Shown: positions 57,481 through 64,000 of the stretch, one piece after another
Layout: each line of letters begins with the position of its first letter
How positions within the stretch are numbered: position 1 is the stretch's first letter
Assembly (NCBI RefSeq): GCF_014898055.3
Contig: NW_023601104.1
Location: 45,071,199 to 45,135,198 of the forward strand
Source: Talpa occidentalis
Taxonomy: Eukaryota > Chordata > Mammalia > Eulipotyphla > Talpidae
DNA length: 64,000 nt
Direction of reading: 5' to 3'
The notes under the pieces: generated by a model
The model's input: only the letters and a program-made list of their open reading frames with translations
Databases searched by the model: none
Told to the model about the DNA's origin: nothing
Position numbers and translations under genes: made by a program

Positions 57481-59240
57481 CTGCAAAGACAGCATCAAAA
57501 TGAATAAAGATCTAAGTTGTTAATTGGGAAAATATATTTGCATTGTATGCAAATGAAGAATAACAATCAAGTCAACAAAACCTTTCTGCAATCCCAAACA
57601 CCTTAGGTCACATTTGATTCATTTTCAAAGTTTTGGAAAAATTCTTATTTTAGCTTAACTACATCAGCTCCCTTAAATTTAGAAGAAAAGGAAGAGTGTA
57701 TTACACCATATAATGAGCAGTTAACTCAATAACTTTTAATGACCATAAAAAATGGATATGTCCAGAAATAAAGCACAATCTCATCTAGGATCATAAAAGT
57801 CTATTTTATGTGCTGTAAATCTCAGGGGAGCTGTGAAGTATGTGCCCTTCTCCTATTCTAAAACCTTGGGCTTGTCTGATTGCCCTTTAGAGTGAGTGAG
57901 GTTAATATATCTTGCCTATAAAACCTCTTGCCTCTTTTATAAGTAATGCAGATAAAAATTGGGAACAAAATATTCACATTTGCTAACATACCGAACTTTA
58001 TTTATTCAATCCCATTTATTTAGAAAATCATTCAATTTAAACACATTATTCTAAGTTCTTTGTCTTCTCAAAAAAATAAACTATGATTCATAGCAGATTA
58101 CAGATAAAATATTCAAGTTTAATTCCATGGTGTTGTTAGCATATTAAAATATATCTCATTCTCACTATCCATATAGGAAGTGACAAATTCATTTACTATC
58201 TAGCAAAAATTTAAATTATTATACTTCTGTACATAGGAAACCTCAGCAATTAAGGAAAAAGCAGTATATGTTTTACACTAGGTAATTTCTTTGGTTTCTT
58301 ATGTTCATTTTGCTTGTGTAGGCACTGCTTATGAAATTAAGCTGTCAAAAATATATGAATATATGACACAAAAAACATAGTGACAATTCTTTATTAACTT
58401 TTTTTGTGTGTGTGGTTAAAGACAAACATTCCATTAACTATAGGAGAAGGGAAGCTCAAACACTTTTAAAGTATACATCCTAGTGTGTCAGAGAAAGCTG
58501 TTTTTTGGCTATTATTTTCCATAAAATCTTTTTAACGGTTGTTTATTATAGCTACTATTTATGATAATGCTGTTGTATGCATTATTATGACCCTGTATTT
58601 TCAGCAAAATGCCCAATAAATGTATTTTAAAATGCATTCTTCTCTAACTGCTTGAGATAAAATGTTGCTGTCATTTTACTGAACTGCACAAGCACATAAA
58701 CATGGCAATAATGAATGTTTTAAAGTTTCTAAAGCACTGAATGGTAGGAAATTAATCTGCATCACCATTTCTTTCATAACAACTTTTTTAATAAGTCAGA
58801 ATCATCTACTATATTTTGATGGAAAAAGTGGATCATTTCTTAAAGAGTTATGTCAGCACAAATAGCAATATGAATTTGCCCTGTAAAGGTCTGAAAATAG
58901 AGAATGAAACTTTTCAAGTTAGTAAAGAATATAACCCTTTATCTACCATGCTATCTCCCAAGATCACAGATTTATCACTTAACCTAGAACAAGATGTTCT
59001 CAATGAGGAAAGGGACTCTTTCTAAAATAATGTTACAATGAATTTATTTTAATGAATCTAAAGCAACTCCCTAAATCTGCATATGTCCTGACTTTGCTTC
59101 TTCAAGATGAAATGGAACAACCAAGAGCTTAAGAAATAATTCTATTTGTGACATTACTCAGAGATTTCAGGACAGGAAATACAGTTCTGATTAAAATATA
59201 GTCACATTTTTAAGTAAAGTGTTACATAACTTTTTTTTTT
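57481..59240. other. Unique AT-rich DNA, no gene supported
   Basis: No repeat was recognised. A 68-codon frame from ATG at 58819 to a TAA ending at 59025 has a mixed, protein-like composition, but no recognised homologue and no convincing splice or promoter context; it is discussed under findings. The rest has short AT-rich frames only. Confidence 0.45.
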
Positions 59241-59250
59241 AATTCCCTAG

Positions 59251-59523
59251 TTTTTTTTAAGATTTTATTTTTTATTTATACAATAGCTGGGGTACAGGCC
59301 AGAGGTGTGGGAGGGTAAGAGGATTCACTAGAGACAGAGTAGGGAGCAGAACAGGCAGACAGACCCAAAGCACTGCTGAGGGGAACAGCGGGCATGACAG
59401 GAGAGGTCTGCTGCCCCGTGTGGGTAGCTACCTGGCTGGCTGGGAATCGAGCCCATGCTGCAGAGGCTGCGGACAGCTTCACATTGCTGTGTTCAACCCG
59501 CTGTGCCACTGGGGAAGCTCCCT
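59251..59523 (-). mobile_element. tRNA-derived SINE, older subfamily
   Basis: Minus-strand copy: GCTGGGGTACAGGCCAGAGG, ATTCACTAGAGACAGAGTAG, hairpin GCACTGCTGAGGGGAACAGC, B box GGGAATCGAGCCC, then CTGCAGAGGCTGCGGACAGC, head ending TGTGCCACTGGGGAAGC. Flanks AATTCCCTAGTTT and AATTTCCTATTT form a decayed target-site duplication. Confidence 0.92.
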
Positions 59524-59662
59524 GAATTTCCTATTTGAAAATATACTTTTATTTTCCTTATATGTATTGCAATTTATGATTTTCTCATGAAAGAATTCCA
59601 TTGAATTCTTGAAAATCAGACACTGTTCTAACCCCTTCACATCTCATTTATCAATCATTTCT

Positions 59663-59927
59663 TTTAAGATTTATTTATTTATGCATACAGAACTGGGGTA
59701 TAGGCCAGAGGTTCAGGGAGTGAGAAGATTCACCAGAGACAGAGTGGGGAACAGAAAGGTAAACTGACTGAAAATACACTGCTGAGGGGAGCAGAGGGGG
59801 AGACAAGAGAGGTCTGCTGTGCTATATGAGTATCTCTCTGGCCCGCTGGATATCGAACTGGTGTTGCAGAGGCTGTGGATAGTTTCACAGTGCGGTGCTT
59901 AACCTCTTGAGCCACCGGGGAGGCCCT
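59663..59927 (-). mobile_element. tRNA-derived SINE, older subfamily
   Basis: Minus-strand copy: ATTTATTTATTTATGCATAC, GGTATAGGCCAGAGGTTCAG, hairpin CACTGCTGAGGGGAGCAGAG, B box GATATCGAACTGGTG, head GAGCCACCGGGGAGGCC. The target-site duplication is unclear (TCAATCATTTCTTTT against TCTAACATTTTAAA). Confidence 0.92.
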
Positions 59928-60039
59928 CTAACATTTTAAACAGAGTTCATGTATACCTGAATCTACTTAGTAGGCCTCCTAGAAAACTTAGTTTTCTAAT
60001 TATAATTTATTAGGCTTCAGAGGTTTTGTGAATCCTATT

Positions 60040-60055
60040 TGTTTTTCCTAAAGAT

Positions 60056-60090
<35 letters not shown>

Positions 60091-60336
60091 TGCATATAAG
60101 AGCTGGGGCACAGGCCAGAGACGTGGGGGATGAGAGGACTCACCAGAGACAGAGTGGGGAACAGAGCAGGCAGATGAACTGAAATACACAGCGGAGGGAA
60201 GCAGTGGGCGAGACAGGAGAGGTCTGCTTCGCAATGTGGGTTGCTCCCTGGTGGGCCGGGGATCAAACTCATGCTGCAGAGGCTTCCGATTGCTTCATAG
60301 TATGGTGCTTAACCCCTTGCACCACCAGGAAGGCCC
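60040..60336 (-). mobile_element. tRNA-derived SINE, older subfamily, expanded ATTT tail
   Basis: Minus-strand copy with an expanded TTTA array (60056-60091), then GCATATAAGAGCTGGGGCAC, ACTCACCAGAGACAGAGTGG, hairpin region CACAGCGGAGGGAAGCAGTG, B box GGGGATCAAACTCATG, head CACCACCAGGAAGGCCC. Target-site duplication TTGTGAATCCTATT / TTGTGAACCCTATT at 60026-60039 and 60337-60350. Confidence 0.94.
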
Positions 60337-60350
60337 TTGTGAACCCTATT

Positions 60351-61494
60351 AAGAAATTATTTTTTACAGCTATATTAGTATTATCTTTAATTATTATTTG
60401 GACTGTTTCCAAATATTCCAATTCTCTCATTTTTGTAAACTTTGACTGTGCTTTCCCTCTTTTTAAAAATAATCTTGGCCACTTAGCCTTGTTTGCTTAC
60501 TTATTTTTTTGAATTTGAATGATTCATTTATTCAAAGAGAGTTATAAATGTTACATCATTAAGCGAGGTAACCTTTGAGATGCCTCAGAGGTAAATACAA
60601 AAATGCAGTGCTTATTTCACAGTGGGACAATATTATATGGTTCAGGAATGTCGTTCAAGAATGTCATTGCAGACTGGTGCAAACTAATCAGTATGTAGCA
60701 ACAATATCTTTCTTAGCTTCAGTTTTGCCTCTCTCACTGATTCTAGAATTTTCTAATAAATGCTTGATCTATATGAAACTACTTGCCTTATCTCATAATG
60801 GGGCTTAATAATAGCTTCCCTTTCTATCTCATACATTGTTATAAGCATTAAATAGTATATATGAACTGTCAGAAATTGTATACATAAAAGAAGAATGAAA
60901 GGACTGTTGCTTGTTTACAATAATCAAATGTCCAGCTAAAATATATCATTTGTGTTAAAAAATTAGGTTTCACACATTTCTAAACATTTAATACTTATGT
61001 ATCCATAACTTAGTCAATAAATGGTTAAATTATGAAAAACTTTTAAAGATTGTCTCTGAATCTGGATGCTTTTTGCCTAGGCTTCTAATAATCTTTGTTC
61101 TCTTTCTTTCTAAGCCTAGAAGAATATATTGTCACAAATTAGAATTGATCATACCTAGTGAAAATTGCTATAATGGAAATAAGGAGGAAATATTCAAATA
61201 TTTGTAAAAAAAAAAGTGTTAAAAGCCCACTGGACTTAAAGCTATTTTGTACAGTGTCAGATAGCTTTAAATGTCTCACTAGATATTTGGGAAATGTAAA
61301 TATATAGCAAATAAGTTTCTATAAATATTCCTTTAAAAAAATTAAAACTACACTGAACTAAATTCACGATATGATTAACTGTAGCTTCTTTAATACATTT
61401 TGGCATCACGAAGAGTGAGAACTCTTTTTTTTTTCAAGACTGTTTTGTCTAAACCTAGAAATCTGACTGGAGAATTTAAGCTACTACAAAGGGG
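60351..61494. other. AT-rich DNA, possible MIR piece, no gene seen
   Basis: Positions 60790-60900 (ATCTCATACATTGTTATAAG, CATTAAATAGTATATATGAA) resemble the 3' half of a MIR on the plus strand. Otherwise unique and AT-rich. Confidence 0.4.
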
Positions 61495-62520
61495 TTGGTA
61501 GGAAGTAGTGATAAGGGGGGTATCTTTATTGTTACCTCAATGGAAAATAAAATAATTTCGAAAATAAAAAATGAACCAATAACTTTTTCAGACAGCACTT
61601 CTCAAAAGATATACAAATCACACATGATCATATTAAAGGATGTTTCACATTATAAGTCATCAAGAAAACACAAATTATAACAGCAAAGTGCTACTACTAT
61701 ACCACTATTAGAATTGCCAAAATCCAATACTTCGATAGTTCAAAATGTTGACAACTGTGTGGAGCAACAGGAATTTACATTCATTGTTGGAGGAAATGCA
61801 AAATGGAACAATTGCTTTGGAAGTCTGTGGTCATTTTTTATAAAACCAAACATACCTTCTGATCTAGCAAAAACATGCTATTTGGTATTTATCCAAAGTT
61901 ATTGAAAACATGTCCACTCAAAGATGTTTATAGCAACTTTATTCATAATTGTCAAAGCCTGGGAACAACCAAGATGCCCTTTAGCAGAAGAGTAGATAAA
62001 TTGTCATGTATCTGATCAATGCCATATTATCATTTGTTGCCAACAAGAAATGAGCTATTGAGCCATGAAAATACATGAATGGACCTTAAATACACATTAT
62101 TCATTGAAAGAAGTCCATTCAAAAAGGCTATACATATCCAACTATATGACCTTCTTTTTTTTTTTTTAAGATTTATTTATTTATTTATACAAGCACTGGT
62201 TACTATCAGAAGCACAGGAGGGTGAGAGAGTTCACCAGAACCAGAGCGGGGAACAGAACAGGCAGACTGACGAAATACACTGCTAAGGGGAGCAGCAGGC
62301 GGCAGGAGAGGTCTGCATTCCATGTGGGACCCTCTCCGGTGGCCAGGGATCAAACCGGTGCTGCAGAGGCTGCGGGCAGCTTCTGCAGCCCAGCGTTCAA
62401 CTGCTGTGCCACCAGGGGAGGCCCTACATGACCTTCTGATAAAGGAGACAGTGAAAGATCAGTGGTTACCAGTTATTTGAGGGAGAGGAATAAAGAGTGA
62501 TGTCATCTTAGATTATTACA
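61495..62520 (+). mobile_element. Old L1 ORF2 3' part
   Basis: Sense-strand remnant: CAGACAGCACTTCTCAAAAG, ATACAAATCACACATGATC, then GAATTGCCAAAATCCAATAC, CAACTGTGTGGAGCAACAGG, TTGTTGGAGGAAATGCAAAA, GGTATTTATCCAAAGTTATT and GGGAACAACCAAGATGCC. This is ORF2 C-terminal text, continuing after the SINE at 62425 with CAGTGGTTACCAGTTATTTG of the 3' end. Heavily decayed; the right limit is approximate. Confidence 0.8.
62156..62424 (-). mobile_element. tRNA-derived SINE, younger subfamily, nested in L1
   Basis: Minus-strand copy with tail TTTAAGATTTATTTATTTAT, AAGCACTGGTTACTATCAGA, AGAACCAGAGCGGGGAACAG, B box GGGATCAAACCGG, head GTGCCACCAGGGGAGGCCC (extra G, CTCF-like). Target-site duplication TATATGACCTTCT / TACATGACCTTCT at 62143-62155 and 62425-62437. 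Confidence 0.95.
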
Positions 62521-63020
62521 TATCCAATCAAGCTACTTATTGTTGCCATTTGGCAGTATTTAATATATGTGATACGGCAACGTGGGAGGCTTCAATGCAG
62601 TCTTACACGTTTTCTTAAACTGATTTAGAAGTCTTAACACCTTCCTTTCATAAGAAGTTAAATGAGAGATAAATATAACATACAGCAACTATTATAATAA
62701 TTAAATTATAATATTATTAACATTATTGAATGTTTGTGTGCAACTCAAACGAATTCTTGTTTTATAATCAGATCTGAATTTCAATTTAAGATCTATTGTT
62801 TGTGCATCATGTGATACTGGACAAGTTCTTCTGGACTATGTTAATGACTCATCTGATTGCTTTGTAGTTAAGGAGATCAATGATATATTCTAAGGGCAAT
62901 GCATTTGGTAAACTGCTGAAGAGACAAGATTATTAGGATTCTATGGTATATAACCTGTCAACTAAGTGCATAGAAAATTGTGAGGGTCCCCTTTCATGTG
63001 GTTTTTCCAAGGCAGGACAT
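62521..63020. other. AT-rich DNA, no gene seen
   Basis: About 500 bp of unique AT-rich sequence between two SINEs; nothing recognised. Confidence 0.5.
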
Positions 63021-63030
63021 TCGTCAAGTC

Positions 63031-63305
63031 TTTTTTTTTTTAAAGATTTATTTATTTATTATTTAAACACTGGGTACAGTCAGAAGTGAGGGAGGGTAAG
63101 AGAACTCACCAGAGCGAGAGCAGGAAGCAGAGCAGGCAGAAGGACCGAAGTACACTGCTGAGGGGAGCAGCGGGCAGCAGGAGAGGTCTGCGCACCATGC
63201 GGGACCCTCCTCCAGTGGCTGGGGAGCAGCTGGGGATCGAACCAGTGCTGCAGGGGCTGCAGCTTCGCAACCCAGCGCTCAACCACTGGGCCACCAGGGA
63301 GGCCC
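63031..63305 (-). mobile_element. tRNA-derived SINE, younger subfamily
   Basis: Minus-strand copy: T-run, ATTTATTTATTATTTAAACA, CTGGGTACAGTCAGAAGTG, GAAGTACACTGCTGAGGGGA, GCGCACCATGCGGGACCCTC, B box GGGGATCGAACCAGT. It has a short deletion in the head (GGGGCTGCAGCTTCGCAACC) and ends GGCCACCAGGGAGGCCC. Flanks CGTCAAGTC and CGTTAAGAC are a short imperfect target-site duplication. Confidence 0.95.
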
Positions 63306-63422
63306 ACGTTAAGACTATTATCTTGTTATTTAACAGTAAGGCTATGCATATATGATAATTATGAGCCTTTGTTGAAACTTAAGTTTCGGGTCCCACTGAC
63401 CTATATTAAATTGACCATTTTA

Positions 63423-63714
63423 TTTTATTTTAAAGATTTATTTATTTATTAATTTGTTTGTTTATTTATTTATACAAGAACCAGGGTACAGGCTAGATGC
63501 ACAGGAGGGTGAGAGGATTCACCAGAGACAGTACAGGAACAGAACAGGCAGACTGACTGAAATACACTGCTGAGGGGAGCAGCGGGTGCGACAGCAGAGA
63601 TCTGCTACGCCATATGGGACCCTCGCCGGCTGGCCGGGATGGAACCTGCATTGCAGAGGCTGCGGACAGCTTCACAGTGCGTTGCTCAACCGCCTGCACC
63701 ACCAAGGGAAGCCC
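63423..63714 (-). mobile_element. tRNA-derived SINE, intermediate subfamily, next to a TSD-derived array
   Basis: Minus-strand copy: ATTTATTTATTTATTAATTT then GTTTGTTTATTTATTTAT, CAAGAACCAGGGTACAGG, GAGGATTCACCAGAGACAG, hairpin CACTGCTGAGGGGAGCAGCG, B box GGGATGGAACCTGC, head GCACCACCAAGGGAAGCCC. Left target copy TAAATTGACCATTTTA is at 63407-63422; the right side starts a five-unit tandem array of the same word. Confidence 0.94.
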
Positions 63715-63784
63715 TAAATCGACCATTTTAAATCGACCATTTTAAATCGACCATTTTAAGTCGACCATTTTAAATTGACCATTT
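63715..63784. repeat. 14-bp minisatellite derived from a target-site duplication
   Basis: Five head-to-tail units: TAAATCGACCATTT three times, TAAGTCGACCATTT once and TAAATTGACCATTT once (63715-63784). The last unit equals the left target-site copy of the adjacent SINE (63407-63420), so the array grew from the right-hand duplication. Confidence 0.95.
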
Positions 63785-64000
63785 GTGCTTTTGCAACTTA
63801 AGGGAAGAGGCTACATTTTACTTATATTTTCACAAAGTATAAACTCAAATCATGATGAATGAAATTGAATTTTGGACACAGATATATCCAGACACTTCTT
63901 GGTATGATTAGAATGTTATGTGCCTTTGCACGAAGTGAAGCCTCCCTGAATTTTCTCATACCCCTGTCAAATGTCCTACCTTCCCAACATTCTTCATATA
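63785..64000. other. Window end, nothing recognised
   Basis: Unique DNA running off the window; no repeat or gene seen. Confidence 0.5.

Noticed and set aside
60056..60091. (TTTA)n as an independent microsatellite
   Set aside because: It is the expanded tail of the SINE at 60.04-60.34 kb.
1..64000. CRISPR array, prokaryotic operon or integrated phage
   Set aside because: No spaced direct repeats, no dense same-strand coding, and the whole composition is mammalian interspersed repeats.

Overview
The window is non-coding, AT-rich DNA from a placental mammal. I find no exon, processed gene, rRNA, tRNA gene, CRISPR or prokaryotic signal that I can support. The long reading frames all fall inside LINE-1 remnants, inside SINEs or in low-complexity DNA. 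Mammalian origin is shown by LINE-1 (L1) ORF2 remnants on both strands, an MLT1-type (ERVL-MaLR) LTR at 44.63-44.99 kb, decayed MIR-like pieces, and about 29 copies of one tRNA-derived SINE family (roughly one per 2.2 kb). I cannot name the species. The SINE head (GGCCTCCCYGGTGGCGCAG...) is not one I can tie to a lineage; a laurasiatherian host such as a bat is only a guess.

Layout. 0-0.9 kb: antisense L1 split by an ERV-like LTR. 1.4-4.2 kb: three SINEs and an old sense L1. 4.2-9.3 kb: repeat-poor DNA with a GATA microsatellite. 9.3-13.3 kb: a SINE inserted beside a SINE, a SINE with an inverted head, and another SINE. 14.8-16.5 kb: antisense L1. 19.7-21.0 kb: L1 3' end followed by two tandem SINEs. 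23.5-28.5 kb: a long antisense L1 with its GC-richer 5' UTR. 29.7-37.2 kb: SINE-rich DNA, an old L1 and an AT/GA fold-back repeat. 39.0-44.3 kb: nested L1s, one with a 5' inversion. 44.6-52.9 kb: the least invaded tract (one LTR, one young SINE, a MIR-like piece), containing the best candidate for conserved non-coding sequence (about 46.95-47.9 kb). 52.9-57.5 kb: a 4-kb L1 inside an older L1. 59.2-63.8 kb: six SINEs, an old L1 and a minisatellite that grew from a SINE target-site duplication.

The most interesting signals concern retrotransposition. (1) An L1 at 53.16-57.16 kb joins promoter monomers directly to the end of the endonuclease domain of ORF2, within one perfect 16-bp target-site duplication, so a shortened RNA appears to have been copied. 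(2) An L1 (39.97-40.79 kb) and a SINE (12.08-12.36 kb) both carry twin-priming-like 5' inversions. (3) Two SINEs 23 kb apart share an unusual tail plus a short transduced flank, which marks a common source. (4) Successive SINEs used the same target twice, giving triple target-site copies. (5) A target-site duplication expanded into a 14-bp tandem array. Coordinates of old repeats are approximate, because family boundaries were judged by eye without a consensus library.
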